From Poronia punctata (Eukaryota > Ascomycota > Sordariomycetes > Xylariales > Xylariaceae): a DNA stretch of 64,000 nt. This document shows, one piece after another, positions 35,097 through 46,596 of the stretch. A program made the position numbers and the translations under genes. Every line of letters starts with the position of its first letter. Positions within the stretch are counted from its first letter, which is position 1. The notes under the pieces are model-generated. The model had not been told where the DNA came from. It saw nothing but the letters and a program-made list of their open reading frames with translations, and did not search any database. The stretch spans positions 434,001-498,000 of the forward strand of contig MU401455.1 in the NCBI GenBank assembly GCA_022579005.1, read 5' to 3'.

Positions 35097-36105
35097 AATA
35101 GAATGGCGGCAAGGTAGGCACGAGGGGATAGAAAACGAGTGCGCCCTACCTACCTAGTACATACTAACTGCCCATTCCTTCCCCTGGCTCGCAGGTTGCC
35201 ACTGACGTGGGTACTATAATCACAATACCACTTTAAGAATTGGGGTCTATGGAGGTTAAATGCGCCACCATACAACTTGAAGGTAGGAGAAGGGTTGGTT
35301 AGGTTATGCGTCGTACACGACCATAAAACAATACAAATATTTTATTCTTCTTTTTTTCATGAGGGTAGTCATCCCCAGCCACTACCCAGCCAAGGCTACC
35401 TAAAGTAGGTACGTGTAGATAGCCACTTTGCAAGGTAGGGCTGGTGGGTAGGTCTAGGTCAACCAATTCCACAGCTGTTTCGAATTGCGGAATGCCTTCG
35501 GCTATACCTAGGTACTTATATAATAAGTAAAGAAGTAAAAGCGCAACCGGACGTACCTGCACGTATCCCGGACGAAGTACTCGTACGAGTACCGGCCATT
35601 ACCTATGTACATACTAGATGGGTCCTGTGTACAAACAAGCAAGCAGAGCCACATCCCCGGAAAGCAAATACTATACTTGATGCAGAAGACGGACGCTTTT
35701 AGGGAAACGAGACAATTTGGTCGATCTAACCCGACTTCCCGACGCGACGTACTTTACAAGTGTAGCGTAGGTGAAGTCAGTCCTTATTGACCCCATACAA
35801 CTCACACTGGCCATAGTATTTATTGTTAAAGTAATGGAGCAAGCAATTGCTTTCAAGTCGAATCGCCAATAAAAAACAATAAAGGGGGAAAAGATCAGGC
35901 TATCGACTTAATTCTCATTTTGTATCAATATGCCTTGTGGGCGGCCTTAGTTCGGAATGACGACACATGAATGACGTCCATGACTACTCATAGTCAATAA
36001 ACCTAGGCCACTCTATTTTCACGATCCATTCAACCTCAACAATCACCACAAGATTAAGACGAAGCCAATCTCGCAATTACGTTCTCACCCTTTATCTTTT
36101 CGAAA
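35097..36105. other. Divergent intergenic region, nothing found
   Basis: Separates two divergent starts. TAGGTA/TACCTA words recur (35140-35160, 35395-35460). No RNA or small protein gene was recognised. Confidence 0.55.
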
Positions 36106-36471
36106 ATGATACCCGCCACTATGCGACAACTACGCCATCTCGGCGGCACGTGGCCCCGACAACAAACATCGTCTATACCTGCTTTGCGCGCAACAACCTC
36201 GCGCCAATTCCAGTCAGAAGCAGGCCAGCCGAGATTCGACCAAACCCATGAATCGAATGACCCATCCAAGGGCGTGGCGGAGAAACATAAAGCGCAATGC
36301 AAGCAAGGCCCCGGCGACCACCCGGCCAAGCAGCCCGACCCACAACAGGCGCCTAGCAAGTCTACGGGAGTCAGGCGGGACGGGCCAGACTCGAAAGCTG
36401 GGGAGGGCGAGGACCGGGGCGTCACGGTAGATGAGAAGGTCAAAAAGCCGATGGGACGGCCGAGATTTTGA
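36106..36471 (+). CDS. Small basic protein, probably mitochondrial, function unknown
   Basis: A single exon encodes 121 residues, with an alternative start at Met6 (36121). The first ~35 residues carry Arg, Thr, Ser and Gln but no acidic residue and end TTSRQF, the pattern of a mitochondrial import sequence with a cleavage site. The middle is polar and disordered, with NDPSKGVAEKHKAQ and GDHPAKQPDPQQAPSKSTG. This resembles small fungal hypothetical proteins with DPSKG and AKQPDPQ-type words, which is why I keep it. No enzyme motif is visible. The frame is more GC-rich and codon-like than the DNA on either side. Confidence 0.55.
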   Translation: MIPATMRQLRHLGGTWPRQQTSSIPALRATTSRQFQSEAGQPRFDQTHESNDPSKGVAEKHKAQCKQGPGDHPAKQPDPQQAPSKSTGVRRDGPDSKAGEGEDRGVTVDEKVKKPMGRPRF

Positions 36472-37172
36472 GCTGGTGGCCGACTACGAGGGTGAAGGGT
36501 TCGGTATCATATATTCGCAAACATGGTCCAGTTATTGGTGATTGAGCTTCCTCGCATCGCGCATCGATACAAGGATTCTAGAGTGCAGTCTGGACTCTGG
36601 TGTCCCCGGACTGGTCGGTACCACCAGGCTTTGAGACGAGTTAGGTGGGTAGGCCATGCTTCAATTGGATCTGGGCCTCCGGTTGAAGCGACGACCTATT
36701 ACTTCGAGCGGCCTGTCGAGTTCTTTGGTAATGCCGTCCTCTTTGTCTGTGAAGTTTGGCGCCTTTCCGACGATTTATCATAATTACTCCAGACAGGCAT
36801 CACGCCTAACCCTCAGAGAGAGCTAAGCTACGCTTTCTTAGACATACTCATCAATAAGAATACCATCAAGTTCGTCTCATAAGCCTTCGGTTGGGAAGAT
36901 GAAACTTGAACTTCGATGCACATTGGCCCTGGGTGATCGGTTTGACCCTCAGAGATGTCTGACTTGTAGAGAGGTTGCAGTCTACTGCGTCTGTCCCAAC
37001 CTGTTTGTGAATACGGTACCCGTTAGTCCCGAGGAGATGAGGTAACAAACAGCTTAGGAGAAGCATGTAAGGTTGAATGGGGTCTTGTTTATTTCACGCA
37101 GCAAACCGATGCAACTGTGTACCTGGCGCTGGCTTGCGCTTGATAGGTCACAACTGCGGTTCCCATACTCAA
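36472..37172. other. Intergenic, no supported gene
   Basis: An open frame at 36523-36783 has no recognisable domain. Otherwise nothing was seen before tRNA-Asp. Confidence 0.5.
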
Positions 37173-37257
37173 TCTTGATTGGTCTAGTGGTCAGGATACC
37201 TGCTTGTCATCATCAGACAAGCCGCAGGTGGCCGGGGTTCGATTCCCCGATCGAGAG
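37173..37257 (+). tRNA. tRNA-Asp (GTC) with a 13-nt intron
   Basis: Acceptor stem TCTTGAT pairs with ATCGAGA, with discriminator G at 37257. The anticodon stem CCTGC (37199-37203) pairs with GCAGG (37224-37228). The anticodon GTC is at 37206-37208. A 13-nt intron follows position 37, in the canonical place (about 37210-37222). The T arm is CGGGG-TTCGATT-CCCCG. A T5 run at 37264-37268 can end RNA polymerase III transcription. Confidence 0.93.
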
Positions 37258-37514
37258 CATATCTTTTTGTTTCCTTTCCTTTGTTTTTGTTATACTTAAA
37301 CTCTATAATATATATGTTTTTATCCTTTTTTTATTACTGATTTATTAGAAGGTAGTATATAATAGCGCTATATAACAAAGTATAGCAGTTTATAAAGGGA
37401 AGGGAAAAAAGGCATGTTAAGGAGCATATTGACCCTATCTACTCTTATTATCTCGACTGCTGTTAGTCCGGGAGTAAAAAAAGGAGCCTGACTCGAGCCA
37501 GGCTGATCTGATGA
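37258..37514. other. AT-rich spacer between tRNA genes
   Basis: 37300-37430 is dominated by TA-rich sequence, unlike its surroundings. It is similar in texture to the transposon relic at 45.2-46.6 kb. The near-palindrome AGCCTGACTCGAGCCAGGCT lies at 37485-37504. Confidence 0.6.
37476..37482 (-). terminator. Pol III T-run for the minus-strand tRNA-Glu
   Basis: Seven A on the + strand read as T7 on the minus strand, 32 bases beyond the tRNA 3' end. The intervening near-palindrome could fold in the trailer. Confidence 0.6.
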
Positions 37515-37586
37515 CTCCGGTACGGGGAATCGAACCCCGAGCCCCGCGGTGAAAACGCGATATGTTAGCCGTTACACTATACCGGA
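37515..37586 (-). tRNA. tRNA-Glu (TTC), copy 1
   Basis: 72 nt without an intron. Acceptor TCCGGTA pairs with TACCGGA; anticodon stem TCGCG pairs with CGCGG around loop TTTTCAC, giving anticodon TTC. The T arm is CGGGG-TTCGATT-CCCCG. It is identical to the + strand copy at 44326-44397, including the three bases after the discriminator. Confidence 0.95.
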
Positions 37587-38136
37587 TGAGATGATGTTCA
37601 ATTCGCTATCTGTGAAGGTATCGACGGTGTGCAGCATGCCCGGCGTACAGAGGTAACCCCGTCCCGGCAGCCAGGCCGATACACTTTGCAAACCTGTTGC
37701 CGTAATACATGCCTTCTATATAGGTCTAGAGACCCTGATAGACTTATAGCCTAATAGAAAGGCTGTGGAAAATAGGATGTAATCGAAGTGCGAAACTGTC
37801 TGTTGTTTCTCACGATGAGCCATGTTCAGGTCCTTTCATATCTTGAGTCCGAGGGTGTCCGCTTACTGTGGATTTAAAACCGGTACTGTGTGTATACACT
37901 GTAGAAAAGTGCATGTAACCGTAGGTACCTGGTTAGGTGGTATCTAAAATTTCGTCATCTGGCAGATCTTCGATTCATTATTGTCCAAAGAAAACAATTA
38001 CACAACCACGACACAGGCAGGCCCTCTTACGAGCACCATGGTTTTATAGAATGACACGGTACAATTGGGCAAAGAGGTGAAAATAAACGGCTAGAGAAAA
38101 GAAAGTTGGAGCGGTGTTTATAGGGAGAAAAGAAAA
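37587..38136. other. Intergenic upstream of the TCD gene
   Basis: Nothing beyond the presumed promoter and leader of the next gene was seen. Confidence 0.55.
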
Positions 38137-39805
38137 ATGGCGTCTTTCCTTGATCGAGCGAGCGCCAATTCGCGGGTACAACTCGCCGCAACGGCCGTTG
38201 TGTCAGGTGCAGTCGTTGCAGGCGCCATTTTAGGCTACCAGAGACTGCGGCAGGAGGAGCGGGTCCAGAACCTGAAGAGTTCGATACCGTCTCTTTCCGA
38301 GGACAGCGAGGCGCTGCGAAAGGTGAGCACACTTCCCCCGACCAGAACACCACACCACGTCTCTTAGCATAGAGAATAGAAAACACGGGAGCTAAGACGC
38401 GCAAGGTAGCTTAACAGTTTCGGTGGCGCCTCGAAGGAAGAGAAAGAAGACCTCCGCAATCAGATCCTCGCGCGACGTGCCCAGGCCGGTGACTACGACG
38501 ACGAGCTCATCCTCGAACAACTGGCGCGGAACCGCGTCTTCCTCAGGCCAGAAGGCCTCGAAAAGCTGCGCGACGCATTTGTCGTCGTGGTCGGCTGCGG
38601 CGGTGTGGGCTCGCATTGCACTGCGGCGCTCGCGCGGTCCGGCGTGTCGCGCATACGGCTGATCGACTTCGACCAGGTCACCTTGAGCTCGCTGAACCGA
38701 CACGCCGTGGCCACGCTCGCCGACGTCGGTATCCCCAAAGTACAGTGCTTGCAACGGCGGCTGCTGGCCATCACGCCCTGGGTGCACTTCGATTTACGAC
38801 AGGAGAAATTCTGGGACCAGGCCGCCGACCGACTGCTCGCGCCGTGGAGGGAGACGGGCCGGAAGCCGGATTTCGTCGTCGATGCCATTGATAATATCGA
38901 TACCAAAGTCGCTTTACTGAAGTATTGCCACGACCATGAGTTGCCGGTTATCTCGGCCATGGGCGCCGGGTGCAAAAGTGACCCCACACGTATCGTGGTT
39001 GGTGATATTGGCACGAGTACGGAAGACGGATTATCGAGGGCTACGCGCAGGAGATTGAAATTGCTCGGCGTGACCAAGGGAATCCCCACCGTTTACTCGA
39101 CTGAGAAGACAGGCGAGGGCAAAGCCGAGCTGCTACCCCTACCCGAAGACGAGTTTCAGAAGGGCCAGGTCGGTGACCTGGGCGTTCTCCCCGATTTCAG
39201 AGTGCGCATATTGCCCGTTTTGGGTACCATGCCCGCTGTCTTTGGATACACTGTTGCAAATCACATAATCCTCGCTATCACAGGTACAAAAGCATAAACC
39301 CCCGTCCGCTTTATCTGTATGCTAATATGAAACAGGATACCCCCACGATTACTTACCAGCGAAAGGGCGCGAGAAGCTATATGAAGGGCTACTCGCATCG
39401 GTGCAAGGAGGCGAGGAGAAGATCCTTCGGCATCAGACGAATGGTGACCCAAGCATCACCGTCGGTTTGAAGACACCAATTACGACAGGCGATATCGCAT
39501 TCTTGGCGGAGGAGATTTACAAAGGCCGGAGTGTCGTCACAGGAATCACGACTCGTCTCATCCTGACTCGCTGGCGAAAGCCTACGAGTCCCATCCTGGT
39601 CAAGATTGGAGAGGGTGCCGACGAGCAGAAGTCGTCAAGTTTGAGACTGACCGATCTTGTACTGATGACCAAAGAAGAAGGCATACGCCACGACAAGGAA
39701 ATCCTCCGCGGTGGCAAGCAGCCGGAAGACGTATACGACGCTGATATCGTGGCAAAAGTCGAAGCAGCACTGAAAGAAATAGCTAAATACGAGAAATACA
39801 GGTAG
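38137..39805 (+). CDS. tRNA threonylcarbamoyladenosine dehydratase (TCD/TcdA family)
   Basis: Exons 38137-38322, 38410-39283 and 39336-39805 give 509 residues. The product is an E1-like ThiF-fold enzyme that uses ATP to cyclise t6A at position 37 of ANN-decoding tRNAs; the yeast homologues Tcd1/Tcd2 sit on the mitochondrial outer membrane. A membrane helix near residues 18-36 (LAATAVVSGAVVAGAILGY) agrees with that. The nucleotide-binding loop GCGGVGSHC starts at residue 124, after the conserved ELILEQLARNRVFL. IDFDQVTLSSLNRHAVATLADVG and DAIDNIDTK complete the E1 signature. For intron 1, the frame requires the acceptor ending at 38409, not the nearby CAG at 38417. The 3' end faces the next gene 125 bp away. 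The gene lies between two tRNA-Glu genes, probably by chance. Confidence 0.93.
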
Positions 39806-39930
39806 ATATTAATCTACAGTCTCTCCATCCAAGGACAGGTTCATACAAACTGGGAACATACGAGTAGTCGAGCAAAGTGGGGTATTTGCTTGAACTCACT
39901 AGCCATCCAATTATGAGCGGGCTCGCTCCG

Positions 39931-41031
39931 TCACAGCTTTTCTCGCTTCTCGTGTAATCTCCCCTCGCGCCGCAATGCCTCCCACAACGCCACCGCAGCA
40001 AGCGCCTTTGCATCGTGCCTACCCTCCCACCATAAATCCTTCATCGGCACGAGTTTGAGGGTGATCTTTTCGCCCGTTTCCCGCAAACCCGTCAGCTTGC
40101 CCTGCCATTCGCCCAGTGTATCTCGCGGCACGCGGCGCTCGTGCATGAGGATCGGGATAAACTCGTCGCAGCCGCCCGCGGATGGATACATTCCCTCCGG
40201 CAGGCCTTCCCCAGCGCCTTCGGTGCCATGCTTTCCTCTATCCGCGGCCAGATCGCTAAGAGAGATGAGCTCTGAAGAGGGGATTTCCAAGCCGAGCTCC
40301 TCTTTGATTTCGCGGGCCGCAGTGCCCGCGAACTTCCCCCCTGAAGCGCCGTCGTCTTCGTCGTCCACCATCCCAGCCGGCAGCTCGGCAAAGGCCAGAC
40401 TGCCGGCCGGAATGCGCGGCTGGATCGTGAGAAGTACGTAGCGCTCCTCTTTTTCGGTGCCGGCAATGTCATCGGGCAGTAACATCACGAGCATGGCTAC
40501 GGCCGGTCCGCGCAGGAATACGGCGCCCGGTAACGCCTCTCCAGCCGAATTGGTCACTTTGGCGCGCATCTTGAGGAAGCCGATGCGTGCGGACCCCCAT
40601 AGGTCGTAGCTCTGCACCTCGATGGAGCGCAGGGCGTACGGGTCTTTATGGAATGGGTGGTTGGAGTCGCTGTGTTGGAGTGACAGCGACTTTGTTAAAG
40701 TCTTGAGCCAATTCTATAGGCCTTATTAGATCTACTGACTTGTATATATGTGTATCTGCGATGAGGCACCTAGACTTACGTTGAATGGGGAAAATGACAG
40801 CAATAGCTCTTCTGATAAACCCGTAGGGAGCGAGACGCCCACTTGGGGAGACTGCAACGTGATGGTTGTCATTTTCGTTCTTTTCTGATTGTGCGGATAG
40901 TGGTTGTAGTTGAAGGCGAGGCCCGGGGCGCGCGATGCTGTTATAGAAGGACTGAGCGGGAACAACGAGACTCTACGAAGGTGTGTAGTCAATTGCGGCT
41001 TCTTTCGTGTTGCGAATAAGAATCCTCTCAT
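39931..41031 (-). CDS. Nudix hydrolase, ADP-ribose/NDP-sugar pyrophosphatase type
   Basis: Minus-strand exons 41031-40780 and 40713-39931 are joined across a 66-bp intron (GTAAGT..TAG). From the first ATG the protein has 344 residues. An internal in-frame ATG at 40872 gives 291 residues and starts MTTITLQSP. The extra N-terminus is rich in Arg, Ser and Leu without acids, like a mitochondrial import signal, so two isoforms are possible. The Nudix box is recognisable: LPAGM, then REIKEELGL, with an insert of about eight residues between the Gly and the RE motif compared with the consensus. YALRSIEVQSYDLWG, PGAVFLRGPAVAMLV and the distal GCDEFIPILMHERRVP fit fungal proteins related to NUDT14/ADP-sugar hydrolases. 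Substrate is not proven. Confidence 0.85.
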
Positions 41032-41480
41032 ATCCGTTCTGATATTTGCCTAACTGCCTCCTCGCTTTCTTTAAATTATGCCTTGACTTCCTTCATTGGG
41101 TTTCGTGCTGCTTGTTAAGTTGTTTGCAAATGACGTCTGTCTCGGTCGTTGCTTCCTTGTTTGGTATGGAAGTTACAGCATGAACGGTTAATCTTCGGTG
41201 GGCGGATTGCGGGCATGGGCGATATCTATTATTGATCAAGACTACGTCCGGGCCCCTATGTGACTATTTATGTTTCTTTACGAGCCAACAGCTTCCCTAT
41301 TCTCATCCAACAACAGTTTTCTGTTAACTCTGCCTACGAATTATTGCTATTAGCACTCTTTGCATGATGATGACGGTTTGATATGTGGTGGGCTTCCAAG
41401 GCACAGCCGGGATGCACCTAATAAGCCTCAAATACTGACTTCGTAGGACAATGACGGAAAAGGATCTGTATGAGTCGCTG
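41032..41480. other. Short intergenic region, nothing found
   Basis: Upstream DNA of the Nudix gene and downstream DNA of the HET gene. No other feature was recognised. Confidence 0.55.
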
Positions 41481-43688
41481 TCATATTAAGTATATCGGCC
41501 CTATATCCCACTGATTGGTACGCTTAATTTCCCCTTCCATGATGCCATGAACATAACAGTCTCCGACAACACTGTAGCAAGCCTGGTGCGAACTGTAACA
41601 ATGAAGGCCCTCGTCTTTCTGCACCCTGGCCCCCTTCCCTGCTTGGGTTGACGACCGCTTGCTGAAGAGAACTCGGACCTGTTGACCGTAGCAACGCTCG
41701 CTGTGCTTCTTTCCATGGCGAAGTATGAAGGGAACCTGACTACCCAGCAGAACCGCCACCGAATCTCCTACGTTGGTGTCCGCCGGGCCGGTTCCTATAT
41801 AGCCCTTCTTTGTCCGGAAAAATCGCCTCCCGCCGGCGGCACATTCGAGCAAGTATTGGAAAGCATTTTTACTCTTAACGTCCGACTCGCTCCTTGACGG
41901 CTCGACCCATAGGCCGGCTATCAATGACGTGCGTCTATGTGACTGCTCGTCGATGCGCAGCCATCTCGCATATGCTTCATTCTCGGTCAAGTGCTCCGGG
42001 ATTCTGCGAAATTGCCTCATGTAGGCCGACTTTTCGGCGTGTTGGACAAACTCAAGGTCTGCACAGAGTGTTCGCCAGAATGCGGCATGCAGCGAGCCTC
42101 CGCCTACATATTGGCCCGTGATGCTTTCAGAATCTTCCGCTATTATTTTGCGCCATTCATTGATGACGAGTCGGGACCTGCTTCTCCCCAATCCATTCTC
42201 GAGGATTGGCCCGACATAGTCAACTGTGTCCACGATGCCACCTTGTGTTTCTAGTATGGACTGCCTGTGGAGCGCGACTCTGCCGCTCAAGTACCTGGCT
42301 GCATTGTAGAGCATGATATTACCTACTCTTATGTGCTCATTCGTGCTGGGTGGGTAATGCCAGTCAGTAACCCACGAAGGCATCGGGGGACTTCTGTTGC
42401 TTCCCTGCAGAGTACCTGCTAGAACGGCCAACGACCGTGTGGTCCTGATGAGCAGCTCCGCGGCCCTGAAGAATATCTGGCTGCAGTCGACGCTGTAATC
42501 GGGCGTGATGCCCACCATATCTTCGCCAGTGTCCTCCGTGCCCCATCTCCTAATGATGCCGAGTACGGCGAATACCTTATCTCTGGCGTCGCTCGTCTCC
42601 CGCGAGCGGAACTTGCGCAGTAGCGTGAGCGGCATCATGGGCTCAGATTTCCGCCAGCTCAAACGTGTAGACTCGATCTCCATAACGATGCGCGAGAACT
42701 GCATCAGGGTCTGTCCGCTCTTAAGGAGCGATAGCATGCTATCCAACTCCTGTTTAACTCGGCTCGTGTCATACTCGACCGCCGCCGAGGCGAATAGACG
42801 CCAAGGCGTGCACATGTTGCCATAGTAGACAACGGCTTCCCTCGCCATGATGGTCTCTTGCACGACCCACATCCTCCTCCACTGTTAAGTATTCAGTGGG
42901 AGGTTTTCGTCGTTGAACTGTGCTTGTGCTGATATACCTCGACTTACCCATGTCTTCTCCATGATAGCGCTCAGACCTCTTACTATACCATTCGAGAATC
43001 CAACATGTCGCAGATGCCAGATCTTGTCGACAGGGATGCCGCTCGCAAGCAGGTGCAAGATGGCAAACGCACCAAATATGTCGCGTCTCTTTTCGTCTTC
43101 TGTGGTCCTCACAGCTCCCGCCTTTGGCCCCTCTTCCGTATATGACTTCAGCTTGGGTATATCTCTCTCATCTCCGAACCAGCGGATGATGTTCGGGTTC
43201 TCGTGTGTGCCGCGTATTAGCGGTGCCATCTCCGTTTCCATCACCCAGCAGCCCATATCGTCGAGGGGGCCACTCTCGCCGAGCCAGATCAAGACTTCTC
43301 TACTGTTCTGGTAAATGTCCCGCATGAGACTTACCTGATGCGAGCGCTCGGCCTCGTCGTGCTGGTTGATGCATATCGCATCGATCCAGATGGCCAGCGG
43401 GCAGAGTGGAGACCGCAGCCGCCGGAGCGCAGCGTGTAGATTCGCGCTAACGTAGACGGGGTTCGAGTTACAGATTATAGGCACGTCAGGGGCTTTGTCA
43501 CCGTCATGCCATGAGTAGGACAAAGCTTTGTAGGAAAGGGTTGGCGTGAGTCTCTTCTCGTATAGTTGGCAGTGCACCGGTTCTGCGGACTCGCCCGGTA
43601 GGAGGGTGACGAGTCTGATTGTCCGAGTCCCCAAGTCCAGCTGTGGGTACAATTCACGACTGGCTCTGGCATCAACCCGCAGCGACAT
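41481..43688 (-). CDS. HET-domain protein (heterokaryon incompatibility family)
   Basis: Minus-strand exons 43688-42948 and 42881-41481 give 713 residues. The 66-bp intron (GTAAGT..CAG) joins EKTW to WRRMWVVQE in frame. The HET domain is N-terminal, with its three blocks visible: YKALSYSWHDG, LAIWIDAICINQHDEAERSHQV and the RMWVVQE motif after a short spacer. This last block spans the splice join. The C-terminus has YSVVGDCYVHGIMEGE, a common ending in this family. HET proteins trigger cell death or growth arrest after fusion of unlike hyphae; many are of unknown specificity and lie in variable regions. An in-frame ATG at 43772 would add 28 residues, but 43688 begins a more typical N-terminus. 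No NACHT, WD or ankyrin partner domain is present. Confidence 0.9.
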
Positions 43689-43772
43689 TATGATCTGAAG
43701 AATGTTGTATCCATGAAACTGTGTGTCATAACTACACGTACTTTGAACTGAAATATAATCAGTCAGACACAA

Positions 43773-44325
43773 GGATCTACCCCTAACCTAGGCAACAAGT
43801 TATTGTTGACTGGCATGATATAAATAGGTAATTAGTACGAGTAGATCTAAAGATTGATAACCAGGGCGAGCCAAAGGTGGCTTAGCTCTTTTTCTTTGGC
43901 TCCTGACAAGCTCCTTACCTCGAGGCCTCCGGCATGACGTTTTGTTTTTCAACTCGTTTATATTTTACAAGATCAAGCACAGGCAGTTTACACGTGTGCA
44001 TGACAAGTCAAGTTGCAGCTACCTACTTGTAGAATGGCATCGCGCCAGGCGTAAACGTTGCACACCTCAACCATATCCCTACACGTTCTCATGAGATTTG
44101 CCGCTATACACTAGATGTGACATTGTTGCTAAAACTCTAGGTTTAGCCTTTATCTCCAGTGTAAATGAGGCAGACATATTATAGTCAATACGTCTCCAAT
44201 CATTGAAAGACATATATAGGTAGGTATGATTGGCGGTTTACGGTCGCCACTAAAGGGTGTCGGGTTATCGGGACTTACTGGTAAGGGGTTATGAAGTCGT
44301 TTAGGTAGCAAAGTAACATTACATG
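43773..44325. other. Intergenic, nothing found
   Basis: Presumed promoter of the HET gene on one side and tRNA flank on the other. No other gene was recognised. Confidence 0.55.
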
Positions 44326-44397
44326 TCCGGTATAGTGTAACGGCTAACATATCGCGTTTTCACCGCGGGGCTCGGGGTTCGATTCCCCGTACCGGAG
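44326..44397 (+). tRNA. tRNA-Glu (TTC), copy 2
   Basis: Same 72-nt sequence as 37515-37586 but on the + strand. Anticodon TTC, complete acceptor, anticodon and T stems. A T7 run at 44425-44431 is a likely Pol III terminator. Confidence 0.95.
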
Positions 44398-45224
44398 TCA
44401 AATGACAATGTCGAGTCAAATTTGTTTTTTTGTTACTTGTCGCGTCGCACTTCTTTTTGTCTATCTTATATTAGGTATGCCTTCCCCCTTCCTTTCCTTT
44501 CCGTTCTGGTGCTTCGTGCTTTTGTTTTACAACTCGCTCAAACCCGGCCCCTGGACACAAACTTTGATTGCATAATAAAAATAAAGCCTGTTGTTCGCCT
44601 CATCTCACCGAGACATGATCCGTTCTCGGCAACCCTCCGAAACGCACTGCGAGACTTTTTGAATTTTAAATACCCCCGCTACCGAAAACCTGTTCATGAT
44701 CAGAGATGACTGGTTGATATCGGCCCACGAGGCAAGTCGTGATAGGAGCGAGCCTTGGGCATTACAAGATGCAGGCACACACACACACACATGTGGATGT
44801 GGTTCCCCAACAAGATTCATACCTAGCGTTGTGAGGTTTGGGAATTGGGACCGACCCCCGCGTCTAATCGCTCTAATCGTAAGTAAAAGTACGATCGTGT
44901 AGGTACCTAACACACGTGGAGGCTGTTTAGTGAATGGTGATTATCCACATCGTGTTTCAACTCGTATATACAACTTGAAGAGAGCTTTGAGACCGCAGAA
45001 ACGATACTGGTACTTGAAGATGTAATAAGGACATCATGTGTTGCCTACGATTAGATACCTCCTTTCCGCACCTGACCGATATATGTATGAATACTTGTAG
45101 AGGGATAATGTGTGTAGGAAACCTAGTACCTAGCTGAGCCGCTAATATTGTACCTATTTACAGAATACAGGGAACATTAGGGGCATGTCGGCGATACCTT
45201 TAGTAGAGTACAGTAGGTAAGGTA
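44398..45224. other. Intergenic, left flank of the transposon relic
   Basis: A short AC microsatellite lies at about 44776-44790. No supported gene. Confidence 0.55.
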
Positions 45225-45250
45225 CAGTCGGTGCCCATTAATTCCGAGCA
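45225..45250 (+). repeat. Left terminal inverted repeat
   Basis: Begins CAGTCGGTGCCC and continues ATTAATTCCGAGCA. It matches the reverse complement of the right end at 21 of 26 positions. Confidence 0.8.
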
Positions 45251-46596
45251 CGCCCTACATTGCCACATTTCACCGACAGGACATGTTATTTTCAACAACG
45301 CGTATTATACTTAATTTAATAGCAAAAAAGATTTTAAATAGTACATAATATGTTTTATTAACTAGGGATTTATATAGTATAGCCTAGTATTTTATATACT
45401 ACCTGCAGGCTATAATAAAGGCTGCAATACAGCGCAGCATAGAGTTAATAAGATAATTTAACATATTTTTTTTAATAGCTTCTTATTGCTTAACTATAGC
45501 GTATATAAGCATGTTTATTACCTTAGCTAAATTGTTTATAGCTTGTAAATGTAAATTAGCAGCATAAATTTGCTTTTTAAGTAGTTTTTATACGTTTTTA
45601 ATAAGGTTTATATTAAGTAAATATAGCAGCTAATCTAGCACTTTATACTTATTAAAGTTAAAAAGGTTTTAAACTATATATGCAATATAAATAAAGGCGT
45701 TATTATATATAAAAATAAAGTTAAATTTAAAGTTTTTAAAAAGGTGCTTTTTAAGTAATTCTATATATACCTTAGCAGTTATGCTGCCTTGCGCTGCGTT
45801 AAGGTTGCTTAATATAGCTATAAGACAAGACCTATATACGTAGTAAAATCCCTTTTAAAATATTTACGTTTACGTGTTTTTTTTGTAGCAAAGTTAAACA
45901 TATTTAATAAATAAACATAATATACTTGTTTTTATATAAATTAAAGCAAATTTAAAGTTATAGTAGCACTTAAAATATAAAAAGTTAAAATTACTTTTAA
46001 GCTAAAAAGCCTACGCTGCGCGTTAGCTATTATAACAGTTAATACTAGATTTATTGCTAAAAAAAACACGTTGCTAAAAATCAAAACCTTTATTTTAGTG
46101 CTATAAAGCCTATTTTAACCTCTTTATAGCTGCTTAAAAGGTTAAAAACAGCTATTAAAGTGCTTGTTAGTATACAATGCCCTTTTTTTTAAGCTACCTT
46201 TTTAAAGTGTTAATAAATACGTTTAAGTAAGTTATTTTATGCAATTTGCAAGTAAAAACAAAAAAGTCTAACTTAATAAACCTTATTATATACTTTTTAT
46301 AGTATTTATTTATTTTTAGCAGCAGCCTTAGCCGCAAGCGCAAAAGGGCCAATTCTTGCTCAAAATACCGCATTGCAATGCTATGCACACTACCTTGCAA
46401 AATGTTATATTTTAACGCTAAAACGCGCGCTGTTTAACTTAAATTATATAGTAAAGCAATTCTAATGCGTATATAAAGGCTATAATATTTTATCGCGTTA
46501 ATTAGAAGTAGTGTAGCCTAGCAAGACATGTTTAAAAAAAGAAGGTGTAATTAAAAAAAGGTGATTTACGCGAAAAAGCGCGAAGTGGGTGATTTT

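Noticed and set aside
38418..38420. CAG at 38415-38417 as the acceptor of the first TCD intron.
   Set aside because: It shifts the reading frame; the acceptor ending at 38409 keeps frame and gives LNSFGGAS before the conserved block.
46194..46400. A 68-codon frame inside the transposon relic that might be transposase.
   Set aside because: The region is too mutated and no catalytic or DNA-binding motif can be read.
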